Source: Planktothrix sp. FACHB-1365
GTDB taxonomy: Bacteria > Cyanobacteriota > Cyanobacteriia > Cyanobacteriales > Microcoleaceae
Length of the DNA stretch: 64,000 bases
Assembly (NCBI RefSeq): GCF_014697575.1
Contig: NZ_JACJSC010000005.1
Location: forward strand, 1-64,000
Direction: 5' to 3'
In this document: positions 52,471-62,019 of the stretch, one piece after another
How positions within the stretch are numbered: the first letter of the stretch is position 1
Layout of the letters: each line of letters begins with the position of its first letter
The notes under the pieces: generated by a model
Seen by the model: the letters and a program-made list of their open reading frames with translations, nothing else
The model's database searches: none
What the model was told of the DNA's origin: nothing
Translations under genes and position numbers: made by a program

Positions 52471-53787
52471 CTATTCTAGGACGTACCCATAGAGATCATA
52501 AATATCGGCGTCGGTGATTTGGACTTTGATCAGTGAACCTAAACGAGCCTCGCCTTCAATATAGACTAACCCGTCTACTTCGGGGGCGAAACGAGATGAA
52601 CGACCAATGAGTTCACCAGTTTGCGGCTGTTGTTGTTCAATGAGAACGTCTACGACCTGTCCGATGGATTTTTGATTTTGTTTCAAGGAAATGGGTTGCT
52701 GTACCTGCATTAAGGCATCCCGACGCGCCTCCATAACCTCTTGCGGTAGTTGATTGGGTAACTGATAAGCTGGGGTTCCTTCTTCGGGAGAGAAGGTAAA
52801 CACGCCAACGTGATCAAATTCGTGGCGTTGCACAAATTCCCGTAGGTGTTCAAAGTGTTCCTCAGTTTCCCCTGGAAAGCCAACAATAAAGGTGGTACGC
52901 AGTACCGCATCTGGGATGGCGGTTTTCAGTTTTTCAATAATCTGATCGTTGACTCGTCCTTGCCAAGGACGGTTCATCGCCCGTAACACATCGGGGTGTG
53001 AATGTTGTAGCGGTAAATCTAAATAAGGTAAAACGTTCGGGGTGTCTTGAATTGCTGCAATTACGTTTGGGGTTAGCCCCGTTGGATAGGCATAGTGCAT
53101 CCGTATCCAGGGAATATCAACTTTTCCTAATGCCCTTAATAATTCTGCCAGTTTGGGTTCACCGTAGAGATCTAGTCCGTAGTTGGTGGTAATTTGGGAA
53201 ATGAGTATTATTTCCTGAACCCCTTGATCGGCTAATTGCTGGGCTTCAGTAACAATTGATTCTATAGTACGCGATCGCTGGTTTCCGCGCAAGTGGGGAA
53301 TAATACAAAAGGCACAGCGATAGTCACAGCCTTCTGCGACTCGCAAATAGGCAACCCCCTCGCTAGTGGTACGATAACGAGGAACGGTTTCATCGGCAAT
53401 ATAGGTGGGTTCGGCCGAAATTTCTTTAACTCGTTCTCCCTGTTCGACCCGTTTGATCACATCGACAATTTTATGATAATCTCCGGTTCCCACCACCGCC
53501 ACAGCTTCGGGGAGTTCGTCTAAAAGTTGTTCTTGGAAATGCTGCGCCATACAGCCTGTGATCACAATTTTTTTCTTGGCATCCGCTAATTCTACTAAGG
53601 TGCGAACGGATTCTTCCCGCGCGGCTTCAATAAAACTACAGGTATTGACGATAACGTAATCGGCTAATTCTTCGTTAGAATCAACTTGATAGCCTGCTTG
53701 TACCAGTAAACCGAGGATATGTTCGGAGTCAATGCGATTTTTTTCGCAACCAAGGTGAGAGATCGCAATCGTTGGCTGAGTTGCCAT
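52471..53787 (-). CDS. rimO: ribosomal protein S12 methylthiotransferase RimO
   Basis: A 438-residue radical-SAM enzyme that adds a methylthio group to an Asp of ribosomal protein S12. The N-terminal domain carries three Cys for one iron-sulfur cluster ([27 protein letters not shown]). The radical-SAM domain has [20 protein letters not shown], and the C-terminal TRAM domain ends [33 protein letters not shown] at the start and [12 protein letters not shown] identify RimO rather than MiaB. It stands alone, with crhR downstream on the same strand. Confidence 0.95.
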   Translation of the reverse strand: MATQPTIAISHLGCEKNRIDSEHILGLLVQAGYQVDSNEELADYVIVNTCSFIEAAREESVRTLVELADAKKKIVITGCMAQHFQEQLLDELPEAVAVVGTGDYHKIVDVIKRVEQGERVKEISAEPTYIADETVPRYRTTSEGVAYLRVAEGCDYRCAFCIIPHLRGNQRSRTIESIVTEAQQLADQGVQEIILISQITTNYGLDLYGEPKLAELLRALGKVDIPWIRMHYAYPTGLTPNVIAAIQDTPNVLPYLDLPLQHSHPDVLRAMNRPWQGRVNDQIIEKLKTAIPDAVLRTTFIVGFPGETEEHFEHLREFVQRHEFDHVGVFTFSPEEGTPAYQLPNQLPQEVMEARRDALMQVQQPISLKQNQKSIGQVVDVLIEQQQPQTGELIGRSSRFAPEVDGLVYIEGEARLGSLIKVQITDADIYDLYGYVLE

Positions 53788-53880
53788 TCTAATAAAATTC
53801 TATCTAAAGATTACACAACCAGCCTTATATTATACCACATCTTTTAAGATTTTACTCAAACTGTCATCATCATTATAATT

Positions 53881-53915
53881 CGTAGGGTGTGTAAGCGCAG
53901 CGCACGCACCCCTAG
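53881..53915. repeat. palindromic repeat near the rimO promoter region
   Basis: GTAGGGTGTG and CACGCACCCCTA arms surround TAAGCGCAGCG, in the 263-base gap between rimO and the small Cys protein. It is another short dispersed palindrome; no gene overlaps it. Confidence 0.5.
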
Positions 53916-54050
53916 AGAGATTAACTTGAAAGGTTTAAGAAATATACCTATAATCTACTTAGGATAATACTTGCACGGAAAAATAAATTACTTCTCTGGA
54001 CGGATGACATCAATCAACTCTTTCTCCAAAGATAGATTTATGAGTTAGGC

Positions 54051-54278
54051 GTGATTATGCGTTGTCTATTCTGTCCTTATCAATTACATCAAGATAAAAC
54101 CGCAGCGTTTGAGAAAATTACTGATATTATTCATCTCCTTGATTCTGCCCAAGATGCCTCGGAAGATGCAACAGCACAGCATTTAATCAATCAAGCAGTT
54201 GATCGGTTATATGATCTGAGAATCCATACTAATAATTCAGGAACCTGTGTAGAACAGTGTTCTCTTTGTCCCTATTAA
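54051..54278 (+). CDS. small protein with CxxCPY motifs at both ends
   Basis: A 75-residue protein (73 if it starts at the second Met, 54057). It begins MRCLFCPYQLHQ and ends CVEQCSLCPY, so a CxxCPY motif stands at each terminus. A helical middle (AFEKITDIIHLLDSAQDASEDATAQHLINQAVDRLYDL) separates them. Four or five Cys placed this way could form a zinc site that joins the two ends. No known family is recognised. It is a free-standing gene followed by GTTCCCT heptamers (about 54310-54335). Confidence 0.6.
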   Translation: MIMRCLFCPYQLHQDKTAAFEKITDIIHLLDSAQDASEDATAQHLINQAVDRLYDLRIHTNNSGTCVEQCSLCPY

Positions 54279-54413
54279 AATATATTCTTCCTCCTGATAA
54301 TATCAATCCCTGTTTCCTGTTCCCTGTTCCCTAGTGCTATAACATAGAGAGATTAAAATTGACGGGCTGATCGCATTTTAGGCGGTATTTTCTCAAAAAT
54401 CAGGAGGTTTAGT

Positions 54414-55016
54414 GTGTTCTTAAAGCAAATTTTATTACTCGGAACCGTTTTATATTTAGGTGTGGTTGTCCCTGCACCCGTCAACGCGCAATCTGTTCCA
54501 GAACCCCAATTACAATTATCTCAACAAGCGGTTCCTGAGCAGAAACGTCAACTGATTAAGGAATTAATTGAACTGACAGGAGGCGAAAAAATGTTTCGCA
54601 ATGTCAGTCAAATTACAGCCGTACAAATGCAACAAGAGATTAATGGAATTTTACAATCGATTATTCCTGAATCATCGGGGATTTCAGAAGCCAAAAAAGA
54701 AGAAATGATCAATACAATCAATGAAGATATGAATCGCATTGTTAGCCAATATAATCAGCGATTAATGGAACAACTTGATTTTAATAAAATTATGGAAACG
54801 GTTTATTATCCCCTTTATGATAAATATTTTACCGAAGAAGATTTGCAAGCCATGATTGATTTCTATAATACCCCAACGGGTAAAAAAACGATTACTGTCA
54901 TGCCAGAACTATTGGTAGAATCGATGCAACGAGTCTCGCAAATTATTCAACCTCAAGCCATCCAAATTTTTAAAGAAATATTTGAACAGGAAATTGAGCG
55001 TTTTAATTCTAAATAG
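54414..55016 (+). CDS. exported DUF2059-type protein
   Basis: A 200-residue protein starting with GTG at 54414; AGGAGG at 54402-54407 gives a strong ribosome site. A signal peptide (FLKQILLLGTVLYLGVVVPAPVNA, cleavage after NA) is followed by a helical domain with KRQLIKELIELTGGEKMFRNVSQI and YFTEEDLQAMIDFYNTPTGKKTI, the DUF2059 signature. The family is periplasmic or extracytoplasmic; its role is unknown. It begins a stretch of exported proteins on the plus strand. Confidence 0.87.
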   Translation: MFLKQILLLGTVLYLGVVVPAPVNAQSVPEPQLQLSQQAVPEQKRQLIKELIELTGGEKMFRNVSQITAVQMQQEINGILQSIIPESSGISEAKKEEMINTINEDMNRIVSQYNQRLMEQLDFNKIMETVYYPLYDKYFTEEDLQAMIDFYNTPTGKKTITVMPELLVESMQRVSQIIQPQAIQIFKEIFEQEIERFNSK

Positions 55017-55255
55017 GCTGAATATTGATTAAATGTGCTGTTATGATTGGTATGGGGCTCAGGGGTATTTTATTTTCTCCCTGAGCTTCTTCCTTTCCTG
55101 TGTCTTCTATCAAAAGCTATATTAAGTTAAATCAGCAGGTGTGAGGGATCTGATTCAATAGATACAGATGGAAACCCCGGTTTCTCTTAGAGAAACAAGA
55201 TACATTTTCAACCCAGTATACTTAAGGTGGGATAGCCAGCCAGAAAGAAAGACCT

Positions 55256-56743
55256 ATGAATTCCTTATTTTTTAGATTTGCAACATTTGGACTGTTCTCT
55301 GTTGGAGCCTTGATTCATGTCCCGGTTGCCAACGCCAGTGTCTCAAAAACAATTTCGATTTTACCTCAATCCTCAGTTCCCTCTGCCGATTTTATCTCCA
55401 ATTCAGGTGATTCCCGCCTTATTTTGGCTCAAGATGCAACGGAAGAAGAAACCAATATTCAAGTGTATGAAAAGGCTAGTCCGGCTGTCGTTTCCATCGA
55501 TACTGAAAAAACCAATGGCAGTGGAACGATTATTAGTCCCGATGGTTTAGTATTAACCAATGCCCATGTTGTCTCTAGCGGGGGAACTGTCACCGTTACC
55601 TTAGCCGATGGTCGCAAATTAGAAGCGGAGGTGATGGCTTTTGGGGAAGATGGACTTGATTTAGCGGTTCTGAAAATTCGCAATGGGAGAAATTTACCCA
55701 CTATTCCCATTGCAAGTCCTAATTCGGTGAAAGTTGGTCAACGGGCCTTTGCTATTGGCAACCCCTTTGGTCAATTCCAAAACACCTTAACGGTAGGAAT
55801 TGTTAGCCGTCTCGATAAAGAGCGGAATTTAATTCAAACCGATGCGGCTATTAACCCTGGTAATTCCGGTGGCCCCTTACTCAACAGTGCTGGGGAATTA
55901 ATTGGGGTGAATACCGCGATTTTTACACGGGGTCAAGGGGGGGGTAATATTGGCATTGGCTTTGCGATTTCCGTTGATAAAGTTCCCCCGTTTTTGCAAG
56001 CTGTTCGAGAGGGACGGGCACCGCGCACGGCTCCGCCAGAAACCCCGGCTTTTGAAACTCAAAATGCTAAACAAATTGAATTAAACGGGCCAGAAGTTAC
56101 AGATACTTTGAAACAAGGGGATAAAGTTTTACCCGTTGATAATAGTTTTTATCATGTTTATGCTTTTACCGGAAAAGCGGGTCAACAAGTCACTATTGAA
56201 ATGAATAGTAAGGAGGTTGATTCCTATTTAATTTTGTTAAGTGAAGATGGGAGTGAATTAGCTCAAGATGATGATAGCGGGGGAGAGAATAATGCAAAAA
56301 TTAGTATTACTTTACCGACGGATGGGACTTATATTTTATTAGTCAATTCTTACGAAGCGGGAGAATCCGGCTCTTATCGTTTAAAGTTGAAAGCAACTGC
56401 ATTTTCACCCAATGATCCTACAAAAGGTCTGATTTTAAATCAAGAAGGAGAATTAGAAAATACAGACTCGGTATTATCATCCGATGGTAGTTTGTATGAC
56501 GAATATACCTTTGATGGACAGCAAGGTCAGTCTATTTTGATTCGTTTGGAAAGTCGGGATTTTGATCCCTATTTGGCATTATTTGACCCCCAGGGAAACT
56601 TAATTGCTGAAAATGATGATGCGAGTCGGTCAGAGAAAAACGCATCTATTCGAGTGACCTTACCTGCAACAGGTCGGTATCGTGTCGTTGTCAATGCTTA
56701 TGATAAAACGGGTCGAGGTCAATATTTATTGACCGTTCGTTAA
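55256..56743 (+). CDS. exported trypsin-like (HtrA/Deg family) protease with two PPC domains
   Basis: A 495-residue protein with an N-terminal signal peptide (FATFGLFSVGALIHVPVANA). The protease domain has the triad His in VLTNAHVVSSG, Asp in GLDLAVLKI and Ser in NPGNSGGPLLNSAGELIGVNT, like HhoA/DegQ. In place of a PDZ domain it carries two pre-peptidase C-terminal (PPC) domains (about 280-385 and 395-495), each with VDSYLILLSEDGSELAQDDDSG or DFDPYLALFDPQGNLIAENDDAS and a final GxYxLxxx strand. PPC domains usually bind surfaces or act as chaperones. It probably degrades or processes misfolded exported proteins. The following gene encodes a third, very similar PPC domain. Confidence 0.92.
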   Translation: MNSLFFRFATFGLFSVGALIHVPVANASVSKTISILPQSSVPSADFISNSGDSRLILAQDATEEETNIQVYEKASPAVVSIDTEKTNGSGTIISPDGLVLTNAHVVSSGGTVTVTLADGRKLEAEVMAFGEDGLDLAVLKIRNGRNLPTIPIASPNSVKVGQRAFAIGNPFGQFQNTLTVGIVSRLDKERNLIQTDAAINPGNSGGPLLNSAGELIGVNTAIFTRGQGGGNIGIGFAISVDKVPPFLQAVREGRAPRTAPPETPAFETQNAKQIELNGPEVTDTLKQGDKVLPVDNSFYHVYAFTGKAGQQVTIEMNSKEVDSYLILLSEDGSELAQDDDSGGENNAKISITLPTDGTYILLVNSYEAGESGSYRLKLKATAFSPNDPTKGLILNQEGELENTDSVLSSDGSLYDEYTFDGQQGQSILIRLESRDFDPYLALFDPQGNLIAENDDASRSEKNASIRVTLPATGRYRVVVNAYDKTGRGQYLLTVR

Positions 56744-56847
56744 CCCCTACATAATTCTATCTCAAGCCACCACCCCAATAGGGGGATTGACATAGACTAA
56801 TGCTGAGGTTAAATCTGGTTCTGTTCCCCGCTACGCTGAGGTTTTTT

Positions 56848-57435
56848 ATGCAAAAAATGTTAATTTGGACAACAACAATGGGTGTATTGATGTTGCTTCA
56901 AACTCCATTGTTGAATGTTCTGAATGTTTCTAAAATTGAATTCTTGAGAGGGTTAATACCTGAAAACGTTTTAGCTCAGGAAACACCCACTCCCCAACCT
57001 TCAGTAAGTCCGAGTCCTGTACCGGAGGTTGAAGAAACACCTGCACCCAACCCACCCACCCCAACCCCAACTCCTCAACCTTCTCCTACTGGAGCTCCCC
57101 CGACATCGACTCCTAATACTATGTTGTTAGATCAGCAGGGGGAATTGCAAGAGGGAGATAAGGTTTTACCTTCTGATAAAAGTTTGTATGATGAATACAC
57201 CTTTGACGGACAACAAGGTCAACAAATTACGATTTCTTTAGAAAGTTCTGAGTTTGATACTTATCTGGCGGTTTATACCCCAGACAATCAATTACTGCAA
57301 GAACATGATGATATTAATCAAAATAATTCCAATTCTCAAATTACCGTCACGTTACCGAAAACAGGAACCTATCGCGTGATTGTTAATGCTTATGATAGCA
57401 AGGGGAAAGGAAAGTATTTGCTTAAAGTTCAGTAA
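56848..57435 (+). CDS. exported PPC-domain protein with proline-rich linker
   Basis: From the preferred ATG at 56848 (GAGG six bases upstream; an ATG at 56800 would add 16 residues) the protein has 195 residues. It has a hydrophobic signal or anchor (LIWTTTMGVLMLLQTPLLNVL), a proline/threonine-rich linker (TPTPQPSVSPSPVPEVEETPAPNP and similar), then one PPC domain with SLYDEYTFDGQQGQQITISLESSEFDTYLAVY and a final GKGKYLLKVQ. The domain closely matches the last PPC domain of the upstream protease (SLYDEYTFDGQQGQ), so it probably arose by duplication. It has no catalytic part. Confidence 0.85.
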   Translation: MQKMLIWTTTMGVLMLLQTPLLNVLNVSKIEFLRGLIPENVLAQETPTPQPSVSPSPVPEVEETPAPNPPTPTPTPQPSPTGAPPTSTPNTMLLDQQGELQEGDKVLPSDKSLYDEYTFDGQQGQQITISLESSEFDTYLAVYTPDNQLLQEHDDINQNNSNSQITVTLPKTGTYRVIVNAYDSKGKGKYLLKVQ

Positions 57436-57440
57436 AGTTT

Positions 57441-57468
57441 AGAGACGTGCGAAGGCGCGTCTCTTTTT
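57441..57468. terminator. bidirectional terminator of the AGAGACG palindrome type
   Basis: AGAGACG and CGTCTCT arms (57441-57464) with a TGCGAAGG-type loop are followed by TTTTT. The hairpin sits between the PPC gene and the convergent small gene that ends at 57470. Confidence 0.65.
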
Positions 57469-57469
57469 C

Positions 57470-57820
57470 TTATAAGGCAATACTTTCTAACAAAACCCAG
57501 TGACGGTTATCAATAATTAATTGACTGACTTGTTCAAAGATTCCGCGACAATGATTGGTACTTTGTAATGCTAAGGCTTCATTTTTAATATAAACGGTCA
57601 TTTTGGTTTCATTCACCGTAGAAGTTGCGGTATCAAACACCACCTCAGCAATAACTAATTCTTGCACGGTGACTTTCCCTAGGGCTTCCCGTGCAATAAT
57701 TGAGCTTGGGGTTTGATAGGTGATCTCCAGATTACAAGATTCTAGGATATCAATCATCATCGGTCGTAGATCTTCAATCCCGACATTAACAATAAAAAAT
57801 CCAGTGTAGCGGGCCATAGA
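57470..57820 (-). CDS. conserved-looking small cyanobacterial protein, function unknown
   Basis: The frame is open from 57844, but MARYTGFFIVNVGIEDLRPMM at 57820 looks like the true N-terminus, giving 116 residues. It is an alpha/beta protein with YQTPSSIIAREALGKVTVQELVIAEVVFD and a helical end (HCRGIFEQVSQLIIDNRHWVLLES). No catalytic residues or known family are recognised. It diverges from tmk. Confidence 0.6.
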   Translation of the reverse strand, partial: SMARYTGFFIVNVGIEDLRPMMIDILESCNLEITYQTPSSIIAREALGKVTVQELVIAEVVFDTATSTVNETKMTVYIKNEALALQSTNHCRGIFEQVSQLIIDNRHWVLLESIAL

Positions 57821-57989
57821 GAACTCCAGAGGTGCGAGAGGCAATTTTGAGTCTAAAAAATTGAGGGTAAACTTAACCTCAGTGATTAAACCATTTCAAC
57901 GATCATGGTCTATTCCAGACCTTATCATATTTAGAGAAGGTTTGAAATATCGGACGATGATTATTGATTTCAGGGGAGACTGTCAGCCG

Positions 57990-58634
57990 ATGGGGGGAAA
58001 ATTAATTGTGTTTGAAGGGGTTGAAGGCGGCGGAAAAACGACTCAGATGCAGAGGATTCAAGTTTGGTTGCAAACTGTGACGGATGCACCTGTGGTCATG
58101 ACCCGCGAACCGGGGGGAACTGTCTTAGGCCAGGAGTTGAGACGTTTATTATTAGAATATCAGGGGGAAGAACTGATTCAAGATCGGGCAGAATTGTTAA
58201 TGTATGCTGCCGATCGCGCTCAACACGTTGAGGGCTTTCTTAAACCGTTATTATACCAGGGAACGATTATTTTATGCGATCGCTACACAGACTCAACTAT
58301 TGCGTATCAAGGCTATGGTCGAGGGTTAGATTTGAGTTTAATTGAACAATTGAATCACATTGCGACCCAGGGTTTAGAAAGTGATTTAACGGTATGGTTA
58401 GATGTGGATGTGGAACTGGGACTTGCCAGAACTCGCAACCGAGGTAAAATTGATCGCATGGAACAAGCCAGTCTGGAATTTCATCAGCGTGTAAAACAAG
58501 GGTTTCAACGATTAGCTGAAACTTATCCAGAGCGAATTGTAACGATTGATGGAACGTTAACGGTTGATGAAGTGACTGAAAAAATTCAATGGGTTTTAAG
58601 TCAAAAATTAATAGAATGGGGATTCAGGGTTTAA
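57990..58634 (+). CDS. tmk: thymidylate kinase
   Basis: Phosphorylates dTMP to dTDP. The ATG at 57990 gives 214 residues, the normal length, and starts MGGKLIVFEGVEGGGKTTQ with the P-loop right away; GGGGAG lies 11 bases upstream. A frame open from 57861 would add 43 unrelated residues. Conserved features are TREPGG, the DRY motif in LCDRYTDSTIAYQGYGRG, and the LID region around LARTRNRGKIDRMEQ. It is followed after 10 bases by holB, a pairing seen in many bacteria. Confidence 0.94.
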   Translation: MGGKLIVFEGVEGGGKTTQMQRIQVWLQTVTDAPVVMTREPGGTVLGQELRRLLLEYQGEELIQDRAELLMYAADRAQHVEGFLKPLLYQGTIILCDRYTDSTIAYQGYGRGLDLSLIEQLNHIATQGLESDLTVWLDVDVELGLARTRNRGKIDRMEQASLEFHQRVKQGFQRLAETYPERIVTIDGTLTVDEVTEKIQWVLSQKLIEWGFRV

Positions 58635-58644
58635 TTAATACCAA

Positions 58645-59613
58645 ATGAATGCTTTTTTTGATCGGTTAATTGAACAACAACCTGCTATTGAGTTATTAAC
58701 ACAAGTAGTAGCCCAAAATCGTATTGCTCCGGCTTATTTATTTGCGGGGGTGGATGGGATTGGTCGGACGTTAGCAGCGAACTGTTTTATTGAATTTTTA
58801 TTGTGTCAAAATCTCGATAAAAAAGTTGATGAAAAACAAATTCGTTCTCGAATTCAACAAAGAAATCACCCGGATATTCTTTGGGTAGAACCCACTTATT
58901 TACATCAAGGAAAACGTCTGTCTGCAAAAGAAGCCGCGGAAGCGGGAGTGAAACGGAAAGCACCGCCTCAAATTCGCATTGAACAAATTCGAGAAATTAG
59001 TCAATTTTTAAGTCGTCCTCCCTTAGAAGCGTCTCGATTAATAGTAGTAGTTGAACACGCAGAATCGATGGCAGAATCCGCCGCCAATGGATTATTAAAA
59101 ACGTTAGAAGAACCGGGAAAAGCAATAATTATTTTAATAGCACCGGGAATTGATTCGTTATTACCAACATTAGTATCTCGGTGTGCAAAAATTCCGTTTT
59201 ATCGGTTAACGGATGAAGGCATGAAGCAGGTTTTAAAACAACAAAATTTAACGGATATTTTATCCCATACTGAAATTTTAGCAATGGCGCAAGGAAGCCC
59301 CGGACAAGCGATTTCCCATTGGCAACAATTACAAACTATTCCAGTAGAATTTTTAAATAAAGTTAAAAAACCTCCGTCTAATTTAAGAGCCGCTTTAGAG
59401 TTGGCTAAAGAAATTAGTCAAACCTTGGATAGTGAAGGACAATTGTGGTTAGTGGATTATTTACAACATTGTGATTGGCAAAACCAACAAAAAAAGGGAA
59501 TCATTGATGATCAATTTTTAAAACAGTTAGAAAAAGCTCGAAAATATTTATTAAATTATGTGCAACCGCGATTAGTTTGGGAATGTACGTTAATGAGTCA
59601 ATTTTTATCCTAA
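58645..59613 (+). CDS. holB: DNA polymerase III delta-prime subunit
   Basis: A 322-residue clamp-loader subunit. The N-terminal AAA-like domain has AYLFAGVDGIGRTLAANCF, where the P-loop Lys is replaced (GIGRT rather than GKT/S), as in the non-hydrolysing delta-prime subunit. It also has RIEQIREISQFLSRPPLEA, LLKTLEEPGKA and the VSRCAKIPF motif (SRC) that contacts neighbouring ATP sites. The zinc-site Cys found in many homologues are missing. It starts 10 bases after tmk. Confidence 0.88.
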   Translation: MNAFFDRLIEQQPAIELLTQVVAQNRIAPAYLFAGVDGIGRTLAANCFIEFLLCQNLDKKVDEKQIRSRIQQRNHPDILWVEPTYLHQGKRLSAKEAAEAGVKRKAPPQIRIEQIREISQFLSRPPLEASRLIVVVEHAESMAESAANGLLKTLEEPGKAIIILIAPGIDSLLPTLVSRCAKIPFYRLTDEGMKQVLKQQNLTDILSHTEILAMAQGSPGQAISHWQQLQTIPVEFLNKVKKPPSNLRAALELAKEISQTLDSEGQLWLVDYLQHCDWQNQQKKGIIDDQFLKQLEKARKYLLNYVQPRLVWECTLMSQFLS

Positions 59614-59619
59614 CTTTTT

Positions 59620-61854
59620 ATGACTGGAATTCTGGCTGACAAACAATTTCGTTTTCTTCTCAAACCTAGCGGTAATCTTAAATTGGCAAGGGGATTAAGA
59701 TTAACTATCGCATTATCAGTTTCTCTCGCCGTTGGACAATTAACAGGTCATCCTGATGTCGGTTTTGCGGTCGGAATTGATAGTTTATTTTTTCTTCTGA
59801 GTGATGCGGGGGGATTTTATTCAACACGGGCAATTTCTTTACTATTTACGATTATAATTTCTACGGGATTAGTTACGTTAGCAACCTTAGTTTCCAATAT
59901 TTTATTGTTTAAACTAATATTAACATTTTTCAGCTTATTTTTTGCCGGATATATTGCTGTATTTGGACATCCTGGGGTGTTGTCGGGAATTGTGATTGGC
60001 TTATTTACTTTAGTAACCTTATATTTACCTGCTGGAGGTTGGGAAATTGCGAGTGAAAGAGCGATGATTTGTCTGATAGCAGGAGGATGGACAATGATCT
60101 TGTGTTTAGGAATTTGGCCGTTAAATCCCTATCTTCCCTTAAAAAAATCGATTAGTCAATGTTATCAAGCTATTGCAGACTATATTAATCAGGGTAAAAA
60201 TTGTTCTTCAATAGAAGAATTAAAACGGGTGAATCAACTTCGAGAAACCTTAGAAAATGCTCGTCAAGCTTGGACATTAAACCGTAAATTAAGGTTAGGA
60301 AATACGCCGTTTGGGGAAGCCGTTATTATTTTAGTTCAGGATGCTGATCATTTAATTACATCCATTGTCACCTTAACAGAATTAGCCCAACTTCATCAAT
60401 ATGATCCCCAATTTATCACCGTTGGTCTTTTAGTTGATGATGCTTTAGCAAAAATAGCTTTATTTTGTCAAAATTTAATTAAACTTTTATGGAATCAATC
60501 GGTTTCTATTGATAGTTATAATTTAAAACGGATTGCAATAGCAATCGCTCAACAAAAACAACTACAACAACAAACAATTGGCAATCAAGTTGAAGATTAT
60601 CCGGCTTTAGTGATTATAGAAACCATTGTTTCAACCTTAGAAACGATTATTCGTCAATTAGATTGTACCGCAAAAACTATCACTCAAATCAGAAAGAATC
60701 AATCGATTAATCACCCCCAAAAAGATAAAATATTATCCGCAGAAACCGAAACTTTATCCCAATTTAAACTAATATCGGGGTTAGATCCCTTGCGAGATAA
60801 CTTTACCTTAGATTCTAGCTTTTTTCGTCATGGGTTACGGTTAGGAATTATGACAACTATGGGGGTTGCTATTTATAGTGTAGCTGAACTTCCCCAGGGA
60901 AATTGGTTAACAATCACAATTTTAGTTGTCCTACAACCTAATTTTGGTGGAACGTTTCAACGGTTTTTCCATCGAATGTTCGGAACAATAATAGGGGCAA
61001 TCATTACCCCTATTCTTTGGATGAGTATTCCCAATTCCTTGATTTTAGAAAGTCTTAATTTGGGTTCTATTATTTTAGGATTTTCTTTAGTTCCCTTTCA
61101 TTATGGTTTAGCTGTATTTTTTATTTCTATTTTTGCCATTGGATTAGAAATGAGTCGAGAGGGGGGAAATTGGCAAGTGGCAATGGTTCGTTTTCTCTGG
61201 ACTTGTATCGGTGCTGCGTTAGCATTTGTCGGTGCATTTGTGTTGTTTAGATCTCAGGAAAAAGAACAGCTATCGGCTAAATTACTTAAGGCAATTACAG
61301 CATCTAATGATTATTTTAATATGGTTTTATCGGTTTATTTAGGAACTGCATCCGATGATTTAAACAGAATAACAAAACAACGACAAAAAACCCGTTTAGC
61401 TTATTTTAATGCTCAAGCGGCATTACAGCAGTTAAGTAGTGATCCCAATACCTCCACTGCGGAAATCGAACCGAAAATGACCTTATTAATTTATTTGCAT
61501 CGATTTAGTCGGTCTGTTAGTATTTTATTGGCACAATTAGAACATTTTACAGGGACTGAACCCCATCCTGAATTAGCGACTTTTGTTGAACAAGTGAATC
61601 AATTTTTTGATCAATTAGTTAATGGAATTTTAACCGGAACTTTACCACCAGCTTTTCCCAATTTTGAACCCTCTATCCAAGCGATACAAAACCATTTACA
61701 CGCCTTACAAGCAACTCGACTACAAGAGTTTGCACGAGAGCAAAACTATACCCCTACTCGTCAAATTTTAAAGGATTATACAATTTTAGGAATTGAACTC
61801 AATCAAATGCTTGATTCTCTTAATTCCATTCATTCAACGATGATTCGCTATTGA
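59620..61854 (+). CDS. FUSC family membrane protein (aromatic acid exporter-like)
   Basis: A 744-residue protein with two clusters of membrane helices. The first has about six near residues 20-170 (LTIALSVSLAVGQLTGHPDVGFAVGI, LLFTIIISTGLVTLATLV). The second has about six at 395-545 (LRLGIMTTMGVAIYSVAELPQGNWLTITILVVLQPNFG, FHRMFGTIIGAIITP). Cytoplasmic helical regions of about 200 residues follow each. The repeated layout and the signature NWLTITILVVLQPNFGGTFQRFFHRMFGTIIGA identify the FUSC/YccS-AaeB superfamily, which exports aromatic acids or related compounds. The substrate is unknown. Confidence 0.9.
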   Translation: MTGILADKQFRFLLKPSGNLKLARGLRLTIALSVSLAVGQLTGHPDVGFAVGIDSLFFLLSDAGGFYSTRAISLLFTIIISTGLVTLATLVSNILLFKLILTFFSLFFAGYIAVFGHPGVLSGIVIGLFTLVTLYLPAGGWEIASERAMICLIAGGWTMILCLGIWPLNPYLPLKKSISQCYQAIADYINQGKNCSSIEELKRVNQLRETLENARQAWTLNRKLRLGNTPFGEAVIILVQDADHLITSIVTLTELAQLHQYDPQFITVGLLVDDALAKIALFCQNLIKLLWNQSVSIDSYNLKRIAIAIAQQKQLQQQTIGNQVEDYPALVIIETIVSTLETIIRQLDCTAKTITQIRKNQSINHPQKDKILSAETETLSQFKLISGLDPLRDNFTLDSSFFRHGLRLGIMTTMGVAIYSVAELPQGNWLTITILVVLQPNFGGTFQRFFHRMFGTIIGAIITPILWMSIPNSLILESLNLGSIILGFSLVPFHYGLAVFFISIFAIGLEMSREGGNWQVAMVRFLWTCIGAALAFVGAFVLFRSQEKEQLSAKLLKAITASNDYFNMVLSVYLGTASDDLNRITKQRQKTRLAYFNAQAALQQLSSDPNTSTAEIEPKMTLLIYLHRFSRSVSILLAQLEHFTGTEPHPELATFVEQVNQFFDQLVNGILTGTLPPAFPNFEPSIQAIQNHLHALQATRLQEFAREQNYTPTRQILKDYTILGIELNQMLDSLNSIHSTMIRY

Positions 61855-61856
61855 AA

Positions 61857-61882
61857 AACCCCTCAAATATTAGTGAGGGGTT
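61857..61882 (+). terminator. terminator after the FUSC gene
   Basis: AACCCCTCA (61857-61865) pairs with TGAGGGGTT (61874-61882) across an AATATTAG loop, beginning three bases after the FUSC stop codon. A strong T-run is not visible. Confidence 0.6.
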
Positions 61883-61923
61883 GATCATTCTAAAGGATTA
61901 AGTTGTTAACATTTTAATTTGAA

Positions 61924-62019
61924 ATTATATGAAATCTTTAAATGTTGGCTACACATCTCCCCCCTTTTTAAGGGGTTGGGGGGGATCATCTGTAGCGTTC
62001 ATAATGGGATTTCATATTA
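61924..62019. mobile_element. MITE-like element, copy 2, overlapping the DUF4912 stop codon
   Basis: The left end ATTATATGAAATC and the right end GGGATTTCATATTA are inverted repeats and match the ends of the element at 50427-50571, including the inner GCTACA and GATCATCTGTAGC parts. The middle has a C-run/G-run palindrome (CCCCCCTTTTTAAGGGG). The last TTA of the right end (62017-62019) is the TAA stop of the DUF4912 gene. Confidence 0.7.
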
